From Natronosalvus hydrolyticus (GTDB taxonomy: Archaea; Halobacteriota; Halobacteria; Halobacteriales; Natrialbaceae), in contig JAOPJZ010000011.1 of NCBI GenBank assembly GCA_025517525.1, positions 1 to 64,000 of the forward strand: a stretch of DNA of 64,000 nt. The letters are read 5' to 3'. How positions within the stretch are numbered: position 1 is the first letter of the stretch; every line of letters starts with the position of its first letter. Made by a program: the position numbers and the translations under genes. The notes under the pieces are model-generated. The model worked only from the letters and a program-made list of their open reading frames with translations, was not told the origin of the DNA and searched no databases. Positions 8,721 through 17,229 of this stretch are shown piece by piece.

Positions 8721-8730
8721 ATATAAATAC
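8721..8730. promoter_or_regulatory. TATA-like element between divergent genes
   Basis: ATATAAATAC lies 61 nt before the peroxiredoxin ATG and about 66 nt before the divergent membrane-protein ATG. It could serve either direction, each with a short leader of about 35-40 nt. Several ACGTA copies follow (8758-8785), hinting at an operator on the peroxiredoxin side. Confidence 0.4.
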
Positions 8731-8784
8731 CCTGCTCGAGCGGGTGGCCACAGGACATACGTAACCGACGTACTTACGGGACGT

Positions 8785-9684
8785 ATGCTCGAGACTGGGG
8801 CGCTTGCACCATCGTTTACCCGACCCGGCGTCGTCGACGGCGAGATTCGCCCGATATCGCTGGACGAAACCATCGATGACAGCGGGGTCGTCCTCCTCGC
8901 CTTCTATCCGGCTGACTTCAGCCCGATGTGTACCGAAGAGCTGTGTTCGTTGCGCGATATCGACCTTTTTTCGCTCCAGCCCGACGTGCGGATTCTTGGC
9001 CTGTCGACCGACACTGCCTACAGCCATCGACGGTTTGCCCGCGAGTTCGACCTGGGCTTTCCGCTGGTCTCGGACAACGACGGCTCCGTCGCCGAGATGT
9101 ACAATGTCCTCGAGGAAACGGGTCTACAGGGCCATCACCGTCTCGCCCAGCGAGCCCTGTTCGTGCTCGACCCCGATCGCGTCGTCAGATACGCCTGGGC
9201 CGCCGACGAGGCCACCGAGATGCCGGACCTCGAGGCCGTTCGCGACGCCATCGAGGGGATTTCCGACGAGGAGACGGCACTCGGCCGGTATCGGACCGCC
9301 TTCGAGTGGTATCTCGAGGGGCGAACCGCCTATCACGAAGGGTACGACGCGTTCGAAACCAAAGACTGGCTCACCGCAGAAAACGCGTTCGAGACCGCCA
9401 GCGAATCCTTGACGGATGCCCTCGAGGCGTTCGATGCGGCACGCCGGTACACCGAAAGCGAACGGGTTGCCGCGATTGCGGAGGACGCCAACGAACGGGC
9501 GACAGTACGCCGAAACGCGGCCAAGTGGTTCGCTCGCGCGGCGACACACTACAGCCGTGGCGAGGTCGACCAGGGGGAGGACTATCGGGGCGACGCCGAA
9601 CGCCACCACCAATCGCTGACCTCGGGTGACGAACCGCCAACGGCCGAAGATATCGAGGCGCTCGCCGATATAGAAGGAGCATAA
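8785..9684 (+). CDS. Peroxiredoxin with C-terminal helical extension
   Basis: A 299-residue protein. Residues 1-155 are an AhpC/TSA thioredoxin fold: LLAFYPADFSPMCTEELCSL carries the peroxidatic Cys49 in the expected P-x-x-x-(T/S)-x-x-C context, with Cys54 five residues on, then ILGLSTDTAYSHRRFAREF and FPLVSDNDGSVAEMYNV. It reduces peroxides with thiol donors. Residues about 160-299 are an added helical domain rich in Ala, Glu and aromatic residues (for example YHEGYDAFETKDWLTAENAF), which resembles a TPR-like bundle and is not part of ordinary peroxiredoxins. The NTF2-like gene follows after 15 bp. Confidence 0.88.
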   Translation: MLETGALAPSFTRPGVVDGEIRPISLDETIDDSGVVLLAFYPADFSPMCTEELCSLRDIDLFSLQPDVRILGLSTDTAYSHRRFAREFDLGFPLVSDNDGSVAEMYNVLEETGLQGHHRLAQRALFVLDPDRVVRYAWAADEATEMPDLEAVRDAIEGISDEETALGRYRTAFEWYLEGRTAYHEGYDAFETKDWLTAENAFETASESLTDALEAFDAARRYTESERVAAIAEDANERATVRRNAAKWFARAATHYSRGEVDQGEDYRGDAERHHQSLTSGDEPPTAEDIEALADIEGA

Positions 9685-9699
9685 AACGGTGCAACAACG

Positions 9700-10068
9700 A
9701 TGACGCCCACTCCGCGCGAAATCGTTCGGGAATACTACGCGGCGCTCGACGAGCACGCTTATAACGCCCTTGAAACCCTGCTCGGGCCCGAATTCGTTCA
9801 GCATCGGCCGGACAGGACCTTCGAAACCCGAGCGGCGTTCATCGAGTTCATGCGCGATGGACGACCGAATCCCCACACGCGACACGAACTCGATGACGTC
9901 TCCCTCGAGCGAGACGAAAAGGGGGCTGCAACCGTCGTCGTCCACGGGCGAGTACTCGACGAACCGACCGCTGGGGAAGGTGAGGCGGAGCCAGAACTGT
10001 TCGCGTTCACCGACCGCTTTTACCTCGATGAGGAGCGTATCGTTCGCCTCGAGACGAGCCTGCGGTAG
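9700..10068 (+). CDS. NTF2-like (SnoaL-type) fold protein
   Basis: A 122-residue protein with the NTF2-like pattern: an N-terminal helix PREIVREYYAALDEHAYNAL, then LLGPEFVQHRPDRTFETRAAFIEFM, then beta strands ending FTDRFYLDEERIVRLETSL. Members bind or turn over small ligands in a cone-shaped pocket; the ligand cannot be told. It lies 15 bp after the peroxiredoxin in the same direction, so the two form an operon and it may act in the same oxidative response. Confidence 0.75.
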   Translation: MTPTPREIVREYYAALDEHAYNALETLLGPEFVQHRPDRTFETRAAFIEFMRDGRPNPHTRHELDDVSLERDEKGAATVVVHGRVLDEPTAGEGEAEPELFAFTDRFYLDEERIVRLETSLR

Positions 10069-10145
10069 CACTGAGTCGCCCCCGTACAAACGCCGAGTGC
10101 TAACCTCCTATCCGTACTGGCAGTACGGCGGTACACCACTCCGTA

Positions 10146-11285
10146 TTAGGCCGAACAGTTGTTTGGCCCGATCTCGAGTTCGACCCGTTCGTCCGGGTCG
10201 AGTGCCCGTGCGCCTCGGTTGATCGCGATGATCGTCTCGTAGTTTTCGGGTTTGTCGCCAGCTCCAGCGAGCCGGTCGACGAACGCGTCTTCGGACAGCG
10301 AGAGCACATCGATTTCCGTCCGAGCGGTGCCGACCGTCGTCGAGATCGCTTCTCGAGGGGTGCCAGTCTGGAACCGACCGTCCGTACTGACGCCGACGTG
10401 GCCCGGCAGGACGACGACGTCGTCGGGAAGCTCGAGCAACGTCCCGTGAAGACTGTCGTACAGCATCCGCGCGCCGCGTTCAGCGTCCTCGTCGCCGAAC
10501 TCGAGTTCCGTGCGGCCCACCGCCTCGGCGTGCAGGGTGTCGGCGGTGAGTACCGCACGGTCGTCGACGAGCAGTGAGATGCCATCGCTCGTGTGCCCAG
10601 GCGTGTGCAGAACGCGGGCCTCGAGGCCACCGATGGCGAGGGTCTGCCCGTCTTCGAGCGGTTCGAATGCGTGCTCGACACCCCGGCTTGCAGCCCGTTC
10701 GGGCAGATAGTACGGCACTTCGAGACGTGTCGCCAGGTCCCGCCCGCCGGAGACGTGGTCTGCGTGGACGTGCGTGTCGACCACGCCCTCGATTCGGAGG
10801 CCGTACTCTCCCGCCGCAGCGAAGACTGCCTCGAGGTCAGCCGTCGGGTCGACAGCGAGCGCCGACCCGGTTTCGGGGTCCCCGATGAGATAGGACAGAC
10901 ACCCCTTCGAACGCCGCTGTAGCTGGACGATTTCGACATCCTCGAGGTCGATTGGGACGCGATGGTAGAGCCGGCTCCAGGCGTTCATCCCGCCCTCGAC
11001 GGCCACGACGTCGTACGCGTCGGTAGCGCGGGCGAGTTTCGCCGCTAGCGTGCCCGACGACACACCTTTGCCACAGATGGTCAGGACCCGCTCGTGGTTG
11101 CCGACCGACTCGCGGATTTCCTCGAGGCGGTCCGTAACGTCCTCTGTGGGCTCGAACGGGACGTTTTTCGCGCCAGGGGCATGCCAGGCCTCGTAGCTCT
11201 CGCGTGGCCGTGTATCGAGCAGCGCGAACGCCGTGTCCCCGTCGAGCAACTCGCTGAAGCGGTCGATGGTAATGGTCTCGATCAT
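10146..11285 (-). CDS. Rhodanese-MBL fusion, persulfide dioxygenase-like
   Basis: A 379-residue two-domain protein. Residues 1-100 are a rhodanese domain with active-site Cys71 in TICGKGVSSG and the LLDTRPRESYEAWHAPGA block. Residues about 115-379 are a metallo-beta-lactamase domain with THVHADHVSGG (about 171-181), LHTPGHTSDGISL and VVLPGHVG. This combination is typical of sulfur-handling enzymes that oxidise glutathione or low-molecular-weight persulfides and move sulfane sulfur. Here the rhodanese is N-terminal. ATG 11285 is chosen since it begins right before the rhodanese fold. Confidence 0.85.
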   Translation of the reverse strand: MIETITIDRFSELLDGDTAFALLDTRPRESYEAWHAPGAKNVPFEPTEDVTDRLEEIRESVGNHERVLTICGKGVSSGTLAAKLARATDAYDVVAVEGGMNAWSRLYHRVPIDLEDVEIVQLQRRSKGCLSYLIGDPETGSALAVDPTADLEAVFAAAGEYGLRIEGVVDTHVHADHVSGGRDLATRLEVPYYLPERAASRGVEHAFEPLEDGQTLAIGGLEARVLHTPGHTSDGISLLVDDRAVLTADTLHAEAVGRTELEFGDEDAERGARMLYDSLHGTLLELPDDVVVLPGHVGVSTDGRFQTGTPREAISTTVGTARTEIDVLSLSEDAFVDRLAGAGDKPENYETIIAINRGARALDPDERVELEIGPNNCSA

Positions 11286-11587
11286 AGGTACCCACTCGCT
11301 TTCTACACACCTAAATCGTCTGTTGGCTCGAACGAGCAGAACGAGCGATTCCTCCGATCTTGCGGTCACCGTCGTGGACGACGAACCGGATGAAGCAGTC
11401 GCCGCGGTCCCGTTTGGGATCAGAAGCGTCGACACCGGTAATTGTAATCGCTATTATCACCATAGTGTTTGGTATTGAAATTGTATTAAGGCATTCGAAA
11501 TCGGATATACCGGTTTCGAGCACCATTCCCACGAACACGGGATAATGGAGACGTTCTTTTGTCTCGCCACGAAACACACACCTACCG
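11286..11587. other. Intergenic region between MBL gene and usp
   Basis: About 300 bp. The half next to usp is AT-rich (11446-11500) and probably holds the divergent promoters. A 50-codon minus-strand frame (11311-11463) has partly haloarchaeal codon use but no recognisable family and no clear start signal, so it is not called as a gene. Confidence 0.4.
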
Positions 11588-12022
11588 ATGTACGACCGGA
11601 TTCTCTTTGCCACCGACGGGAGCGACCACGCATCGACGGTCGCCGCACACGCCATCGACATTGCCAGCACTCGAGACGCCGACCTCCACGTCATCTCCGT
11701 CGTCGACGACCGCGCGTTTCTCGTCCTCGACGACGAGCGCGTCGAGAGCGTTCGCGAGGAGTTGCGAACCAAAGCGCTCGAGGCCGCCGAGGAAGCCGTG
11801 ACAGCCGCAACAGATGCCGGCGTCTCCACCGAAACCATCGTCGACAGTGGCAGTCCTGCCGAGTGTATCGTCAGCTACGCCGAGGAAAACGACGCCGACC
11901 TCATCGTCATGGGAACCAGCGGCGACGCCTACGAGACCAACGTCGTCGGCAGCGTCTCCGAGCGCGTCGTCAGAACGGCACCCGTCCCAGTGCTCACCGT
12001 CGGCCCCGAAACCGAGCGATAA
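11588..12022 (+). CDS. Universal stress protein UspA family
   Basis: A 144-residue single Usp domain. MYDRILFATDGSDHA at the N-terminus and the ATP-binding signature LIVMGTSGDAYETNVVGSVSERVVRTAPVPVLTV at the C-terminus (G-x2-G-x9-G-S) indicate an ATP-binding member. Such proteins bind ATP and change with stress, energy or transport state. It is monocistronic, with a hairpin directly after the stop. Confidence 0.93.
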   Translation: MYDRILFATDGSDHASTVAAHAIDIASTRDADLHVISVVDDRAFLVLDDERVESVREELRTKALEAAEEAVTAATDAGVSTETIVDSGSPAECIVSYAEENDADLIVMGTSGDAYETNVVGSVSERVVRTAPVPVLTVGPETER

Positions 12023-12029
12023 GCCTCGA

Positions 12030-12059
12030 GCGAACGGGAGAGCGCATCTCCTCGTTCGC
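12030..12059 (+). terminator. Hairpin after usp
   Basis: GCGAACGGGAGA (12030-12041) pairs with TCTCCTCGTTCGC (12047-12059) with one bulged base and a 5-nt loop, starting 7 nt past the usp stop. No T-run follows, so it may be an mRNA 3' end stabiliser rather than a true terminator. Confidence 0.4.
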
Positions 12060-12198
12060 GATATTCATCACCGGTTCGACCACTGGCGAGTGAGTGCGAG
12101 GGCAGCGACTCGAGTTGAGGCGTCTGTGTATCCACGTTCGTGGGTGGACGGTATCCCTAGATTGATTCGGTTTGCGTGACTATCAACTTGTTACACCA

Positions 12199-13506
12199 AT
12201 GCGCCGTTCACTGGTCGTTGCCACCGCACTCATCGCGATCGCCTTCCTCTTAGTCGGTGGGCCGTCGCTGTTGCTATCGCCGTCGACCAGCGACATCGCC
12301 CCCGAGGAAACCGAGGAGCCAGAACTCGAGATGGTCGAGTTCGAAGATTCCGAGAGTTCGATCTGGGCGTTCATGAGCGCCAGAGAGGCCCACGACAAAC
12401 GGAGTCCGTTGAACGTCTTCGTCCGCGGCGAAGCTGACGAAGTCGTCGTCGCATTGACCGAAGCGGGCGACGGTGACTGGGAAGAGCTGGACGAAGACGA
12501 GATGGACGCCGAGCCTGAGACGTTCTCGTTCATCGAGGACGAGGGCCACCACGCCACGGGCACCGAGTGGGGTGACGCCACCGGGACGACCAGGTACGCC
12601 TGGGTCGACCCCGGCGACGGCGATCCCTACTGGATGACCGAAACCCGCCAACTCGACGACGGTGATTACTACGGCGAGCGAATGCACATCCGGCTGTACG
12701 AAAGCCCCAACGACGACGACCAGTGGGTTGCGATGCAGACCCACACCGAACACTTCGACTGGTTCACCCTGCGTCACCGCGTCGACGGCGTCGAGGCTGC
12801 CCAACTTCGAGTCGAACAGGAGTTCATGGACATGCCGAACGTCGATCCACAGGAAGACGTCGTCCGCATCAACGTCGATAATTCGGGGCCATCCGACGCT
12901 GACGGGTGGGCTACCAAAGTCGACACGCTCGGCATGCTGCTCTCACCGCTCCTGTTGCTTGGGATGGCGAGTGCCGGCCAGCAGGTCGCCAAACGCACCC
13001 CCGACAGCGTCGACAAACACCTCACGGACGTGGACCGCCAGCGCCTCGAGGCAGCCTACGACCGACTCGAGGCCCGTCACCTGATTCTGGCGTTTACTAT
13101 CCTCACCCTGTTCCTCGGGGTTCGTATCGCGGGCATCGCCCTCGAGCGCTGGACCGATTTCCTCACCATGCACATGATCGCCGCGATGTTGTATCCGGTG
13201 ATCGCGCTGGGGATTCCGATCGCGACCTACGCCATCGCCAGCGGCCTCGAATCCAGATTGGACGCTGCCGTCGCAGCCTCGCTGTCGCTGGCGCTCGCCA
13301 TCTGGCTCGATTACGGGTTGATGAACGTCGACTCGCTGCCCGTCGACGTCGTCCTCCAGCGGATGTTCGTCATCGTCGCGCTCGGATTGATCGCCGGGGG
13401 AGCGGCCCGCCGCGCGACTCGAGACCGCCGACTCAACGATATGCTAATTGTCGGCATTCTGATGTGGTCGCTCGTACTGGTGGGGACGCTGTTCGGGTAT
13501 CTCTGA
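12199..13506 (+). CDS. Membrane protein with large extracytoplasmic domain, LssY_C-like
   Basis: A 435-residue protein. An N-terminal hydrophobic anchor (SLVVATALIAIAFLLVGG) precedes an acidic extracytoplasmic domain (about 40-250), then TM helices at about 253-270, 307-325, 333-355, 365-382, 390-410 and 418-434. Within the domain, LNVFVRGEADEVVVALTEAGD, then RMHIRLYESPNDDDQWVAMQTHTEH, then HRVDGVEAAQLRVEQEFM resemble the pattern of LssY_C domains (a HxRLW strip, then WVG...TH, then IDxxxDAER), but this is a by-eye match only. ATG 12199 is preferred to the upstream TTG at 12172. Role unknown; possibly envelope-related. Confidence 0.7.
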   Translation: MRRSLVVATALIAIAFLLVGGPSLLLSPSTSDIAPEETEEPELEMVEFEDSESSIWAFMSAREAHDKRSPLNVFVRGEADEVVVALTEAGDGDWEELDEDEMDAEPETFSFIEDEGHHATGTEWGDATGTTRYAWVDPGDGDPYWMTETRQLDDGDYYGERMHIRLYESPNDDDQWVAMQTHTEHFDWFTLRHRVDGVEAAQLRVEQEFMDMPNVDPQEDVVRINVDNSGPSDADGWATKVDTLGMLLSPLLLLGMASAGQQVAKRTPDSVDKHLTDVDRQRLEAAYDRLEARHLILAFTILTLFLGVRIAGIALERWTDFLTMHMIAAMLYPVIALGIPIATYAIASGLESRLDAAVAASLSLALAIWLDYGLMNVDSLPVDVVLQRMFVIVALGLIAGGAARRATRDRRLNDMLIVGILMWSLVLVGTLFGYL

Positions 13507-13607
13507 TCGAAAAGCGCTCGAGAGCTTCGGGTGGAGTCGTTGAGAGACGAACTGGCGGCAGGACGAGCGGTCACATTTCACTCGAGATACGCGAGCAGGA
13601 CAACCGA

Positions 13608-15002
13608 TCAGTCCGCGGACGATTCGGCTTTCGTGTCGGCTTCAGCCTCCGCGCTCAGCTCGACTTCAGCACGCGGGAACTGGTCGATGGTGTCAGCACG
13701 GAACGCGACTTCGTCGAACGTGTATTCGTCGTCGAAGCACTCCACCACGGTCTGTGCGTCTTGCATCGCGTTTTTGACACTCGTGGAAGCACCCGGCGAG
13801 GGCGTGATGTTGAAAATAATGTCGTCACCGACGATTTTGGCCTCGCCCATATCGAGCGATTTCCGCTTCGTGTCGACGATCTGCGGGCGGACGCCACCGT
13901 AGCCTTCGGCGCGTTCGATGTCGTCGAGGGTCGCACTCGGGACGACTTTCTGGACGTGCGGGAGGAACGATTTCGGGCCGACCTCGGGGACGTCGTAGGC
14001 GAGGTTGCGCACGACGTAGGGGAACAGGATGCGGTCGGCCAGAATGTTTCCGTAGCTGGCCAGCGCCGCCGGGTTGAATCCGAAGACGTCGATGAAGTCT
14101 TCGACCGTCGAGAGTCGCCCGCGCTCGAGCGTCGGCACGAGCTTTGCGGTCGGACCGAATCGGGTAATCGAGGGGTCGTGAACGTCCGCGTCGCCGTGGA
14201 CTGCAGCGAACGGGAGTTTCTTCATTTGCAGGGTGTAGACCTTCCCGTTGAGGAAGTTTTCTGCGAGGAAGAAACTGCCTGCAATCGGGAGCAAAACTTT
14301 GTCCTCGCCATAGCCCATGTCCTTTGCGATCTGGAGACTGTGTGAGCCCGCCGCAACCACAGCCACCTCACAGTCGAACTTCCCGCGAGCGGTGTCGAGC
14401 GTGAACCCGTCGTACGTTTCGGTGATATCAGTGACTTCCGTCGCCGTGAACACGTCCACGTTGGTCTCTTCGTTCGCTTGCTCGACCATCGACTTGGCGA
14501 CCTCGCCGTAGTCGACCACGTAGCCGTCGGGGGTTCGCAAGGCGAGCAGTTCGTCGCTCGGGTCCCGACCCTCGACGACCTTTGGCTCGAGTTCCGCAAT
14601 CTCCTCGCGACCGATCGCCTCGAGTTTCGGGAACAGGTCGCCAAAGCCTTCCTCGTCGTAGCGGGACTCGAGCTGGGCGACTTCCTCGTCGCCGACGGCC
14701 AGCACCATCTTGTTTCGCTTGGCGTGGAGCTCTCGGTCGAGGTCGTAGTGTTCGAGATATCCGGCCAGCATCTCGGCCCCTTCTTTGACTTTCTCGGCTT
14801 TCTCGAGCGTGTAGTTCGTCTCGATGTCCCCGAAGTGCAGCGTCTGTGAGTTGTTCGTGTGATGAGAGTTGATCGCCGAAATCTCGGCTTCTTTCTCGAG
14901 GAGTGCTATCGATTCGATATCAGTGAACTTCGCCGTGGCATACAGCAGTGACGCGCCACTGATACCACCGCCGACGATAATGAGGTCATATTTGCCAGAC
15001 AT
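13608..15002 (-). CDS. Malate:quinone oxidoreductase-like FAD-dependent oxidoreductase
   Basis: A 464-residue flavoprotein. It starts with DLIIVGGGISGASLLYATA (FAD Rossmann motif), then AINSHHTNNSQTLHFGDIETNYTLEKA, a block typical of Mqo where His and Asn contact the substrate, and ends with a second FAD region IIFNITPSPGASTSVKNAMQDA. Mqo oxidises malate to oxaloacetate and passes electrons to quinone at the membrane face. The C-terminus is an acidic Ala/Glu tail. Repeats upstream (15190-15242) may control it. 2-Hydroxyglutarate-type oxidases are related, so the substrate is family-based. Confidence 0.82.
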   Translation of the reverse strand: MSGKYDLIIVGGGISGASLLYATAKFTDIESIALLEKEAEISAINSHHTNNSQTLHFGDIETNYTLEKAEKVKEGAEMLAGYLEHYDLDRELHAKRNKMVLAVGDEEVAQLESRYDEEGFGDLFPKLEAIGREEIAELEPKVVEGRDPSDELLALRTPDGYVVDYGEVAKSMVEQANEETNVDVFTATEVTDITETYDGFTLDTARGKFDCEVAVVAAGSHSLQIAKDMGYGEDKVLLPIAGSFFLAENFLNGKVYTLQMKKLPFAAVHGDADVHDPSITRFGPTAKLVPTLERGRLSTVEDFIDVFGFNPAALASYGNILADRILFPYVVRNLAYDVPEVGPKSFLPHVQKVVPSATLDDIERAEGYGGVRPQIVDTKRKSLDMGEAKIVGDDIIFNITPSPGASTSVKNAMQDAQTVVECFDDEYTFDEVAFRADTIDQFPRAEVELSAEAEADTKAESSAD

Positions 15003-15310
15003 AGGTGCAATTTTGGCGTTATTCGTTCGAGTGGATTTGAGCGATATAACTCATGTTCTTTCGTCCTGCCGGAGTTACGCTGATCGGTGGTGGGGACTTC
15101 GACAATCGTTGAATGACGCGGTTATGAGGATTCAGCTATCGACGTCTCTCGAGTCCTTCATGACGGCGATGAGGTCGGACGGAAACCGAACGTCGTGCAG
15201 GACAGTGAACGCCGTACAGGGGCGTACGTCGTGCAGGACAGTCGCCTCATGCAGAGACGAACGCCGAGAGATGTCCAAATCGCGTTTCTCGGGGCCTCGA
15301 AGTGACAACG
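15003..15310. other. Mqo upstream region
   Basis: About 308 bp between the ArsR-type gene stop and the mqo start, both on the minus strand. It holds the 17-bp repeats listed separately. No convincing gene: an 84-codon minus frame (15132-15386) crosses it, but it only translates the repeats and overlaps the end of the ArsR gene. Confidence 0.5.
15190..15242. repeat. 17-bp perfect direct repeat upstream of mqo
   Basis: ACGTCGTGCAGGACAGT occurs at 15190-15206 and 15226-15242, 36 bp apart start to start, roughly 190-240 bp before the mqo ATG. A third partial match (CATGCAGAGACGAACG, 15248-15263) follows. The spacing is between three and four helical turns, compatible with paired binding sites on nearly the same DNA face. 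Confidence 0.55.
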
Positions 15311-15724
15311 CTACGACTCGCGCCACGGCGGCGTCAGGTGGATATGAAAGAGTTTCCCACACTCCGGTTCCCCACAGACGGGGCACGTATCGGCGGCCAC
15401 GGAGTCGTCGACACCCGGTTTCGAGTCAGCGATATCGGCCGTCGCGATGAGACGCGTCCCTGCATGGCCGAGTTCGTAGCCGTCAGTTGTCTCCCGGACG
15501 AAGTACTCACAGAGCTTCGAGAGATGATAGTTGAACCGTCCGGAATCACGGACATCCACTTGCTGGCGAAGTTCGGTGAACCGGAGCGGGCCGTCAGCCT
15601 CGGCGAGCGCCCGAAGAATGGCGATCCGCGTCTCGTTTCCAAGCACCTCGAGCGCATCGGTGGGGTCCTCGAGACGCGTCGATTCGTCCTCGAGTCCAGC
15701 AGTGTTCCCGGAAGGGGCCGTCAT
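15311..15724 (-). CDS. ArsR-type winged-helix transcriptional regulator
   Basis: About 137 residues. DPTDALEVLGNETRIAILRAL and FTELRQQVDVRDSGRFNYHLSKLCEYFVRETTDGYEL are the helix-turn-helix and wing of haloarchaeal ArsR-like regulators. A C-terminal CPVCGEPECGKLFHIHL gives C-x2-C plus Cys and His, a likely zinc site. ATG 15724 (MTAPSGN) is used; ATG 15751 is also in frame. It is divergent from the MFS transporter with about 125 bp between, so it probably controls that transporter. Confidence 0.85.
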   Translation of the reverse strand: MTAPSGNTAGLEDESTRLEDPTDALEVLGNETRIAILRALAEADGPLRFTELRQQVDVRDSGRFNYHLSKLCEYFVRETTDGYELGHAGTRLIATADIADSKPGVDDSVAADTCPVCGEPECGKLFHIHLTPPWRES

Positions 15725-15849
15725 ACACGACCGTTCGCTGTCCTGCCCCATGAAAGTCGTGGCAGGAAGCACCGACAGAATCTGTCAAAACGGTTAGTGA
15801 AACGTATTTCGCCGAACGATAATGGGGCTCGATATACTCACAGGCGAGT

Positions 15850-17139
15850 ATGAGCAACCCACACCGGCGACTCGGGAACTACATACGCGACCCGAAGACG
15901 GTCACGCTGGTCGGCCACACGAACTTCCGTCGGCTGTACGCCGGCCACGCGGTGAGTCGAATCGGCGACGAACTGTACTTCGTCGCGGCGATGTGGCTCG
16001 TGTACGCACTCACCGGGTCGACGGTTTTCACTGGACTCGCTGCGTTCCTCTCGAGGTTTCCGCAGGCGATCGGATTTCTCTTGGGCCCCATCATCGATCG
16101 CGCTCCGCTCGGTCGGCTCATCGTCACGGCCGAAGGACTCCAGGGAACCGTCGTCCTGTTGGTTCCGGTTGCAGCCGTCTTCGGCGTCCTGAACGTGTGG
16201 GTCGTCCTCGCAATCATGCCAATGCTGGGTATCCTCGAACGGTGTTCCGGACCCGCACAGAACGCTGCGATTCCCAGAGTGATCGACGAAACGTTACTCG
16301 TTCGGGCGAACTCGCTGATCTCGACCGGTGACCGAGCGATCGGTGCCCTGGCACAGGCACTGGCAGGGGCCCTCATCGCCGTCATCGGTGCAGTCGCGCT
16401 CTACGCCGTCAACGCGGCGACGTTCGTCGCGAGTGCCGTCCTGTTTTCTCTTCTCGCCATCCCATCGACCGAGAAATCCGGTTCGGTCCCCTCCGCTCGA
16501 GCGTATCTCGAGGACGTTGCCGAGGGGATCGACATCGTCCGCCGATCTGTCGTTGGGCACATGGTCGTCGGCGCAGCACTCGCCGCGGGGTTTCTGGGGA
16601 TGGCCGTAGCGGTGTTGCCGGCCTTCGCTGACGGGATCGGCGGTGCCGCGACCTACGGGTTGTTGATGGCGGCGATGACCGTCGGGTCTTTGATCGGTGC
16701 GCTGGGGGCCTCGACACTCGAGAACGTGCCGTTCGGCTGGGTGACGGTTGGCGGATTCGCCTTCGCGGCGACGTGCTGGCTCGGGGCGGCTCTCGCGGGG
16801 TCGCTCCCCGTCGTCCTCGTCCTGTTCGGCCTGGCGTTCGTGCCGGTGGGGAGCTACAACGTACTCGTCAGCGCGAGCGTCCAGACGGGAGTACCGGAGG
16901 AACTCCTTGGACGGGTGACTGCGACGGCAGGGAGCGTCACCGGGGTGGTCGGTCCCCTGGGTTTGCTGGTTGGTGGCATCCTCGGCGATTTCCTCGGAAG
17001 CGGGGCGGTCATCGCTGCTGCAGCAGTCGGTTTCTCGCTCATCGCAGTGTACTGGCTCGTGGTGCCGGAACTGCGAACGCTGTCGCCCGTCGAATCGATC
17101 GGGAAGGGGTCGTTCGCCCCGGCAGCAGCCCAGGACTGA
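15850..17139 (+). CDS. MFS transporter
   Basis: A 429-residue, 12-helix permease. The N-terminal segment FRRLYAGHAVSRIGDELYFVAAMWLVYALTGSTV and the cytoplasmic loop GPIIDRAPLGRLIVTAEGLQG match MFS loop 2-3 (G-x3-D-R-x2-G). The sequence resembles the MFS_3/enterobactin-exporter-like group. It is a probable drug or metabolite exporter; the substrate is unknown. The divergent ArsR-type gene suggests inducible expression. Confidence 0.88.
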   Translation: MSNPHRRLGNYIRDPKTVTLVGHTNFRRLYAGHAVSRIGDELYFVAAMWLVYALTGSTVFTGLAAFLSRFPQAIGFLLGPIIDRAPLGRLIVTAEGLQGTVVLLVPVAAVFGVLNVWVVLAIMPMLGILERCSGPAQNAAIPRVIDETLLVRANSLISTGDRAIGALAQALAGALIAVIGAVALYAVNAATFVASAVLFSLLAIPSTEKSGSVPSARAYLEDVAEGIDIVRRSVVGHMVVGAALAAGFLGMAVAVLPAFADGIGGAATYGLLMAAMTVGSLIGALGASTLENVPFGWVTVGGFAFAATCWLGAALAGSLPVVLVLFGLAFVPVGSYNVLVSASVQTGVPEELLGRVTATAGSVTGVVGPLGLLVGGILGDFLGSGAVIAAAAVGFSLIAVYWLVVPELRTLSPVESIGKGSFAPAAAQD

Positions 17140-17229
17140 CGTCGTGGCCTTCCAGCAGCTACTATTCTAAGCGGGCTCGTCGTCGTTTCGTCCCGCCCGA
17201 ATCCGTTGCACCACCGCGGTTCACTCGAG

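Noticed and set aside
11311..11463. A 50-codon minus frame (VIIAITITGVDASDPKRDRG...) between MBL and usp genes
   Set aside because: Some GC-rich third positions, but no recognisable family and AT-rich, non-haloarchaeal codons at its start. Insufficient to call.
15132..15386. An 84-codon minus frame downstream of the ArsR-type gene
   Set aside because: It overlaps the ArsR C-terminus in another frame and translates the 17-bp repeats twice. Likely spurious.
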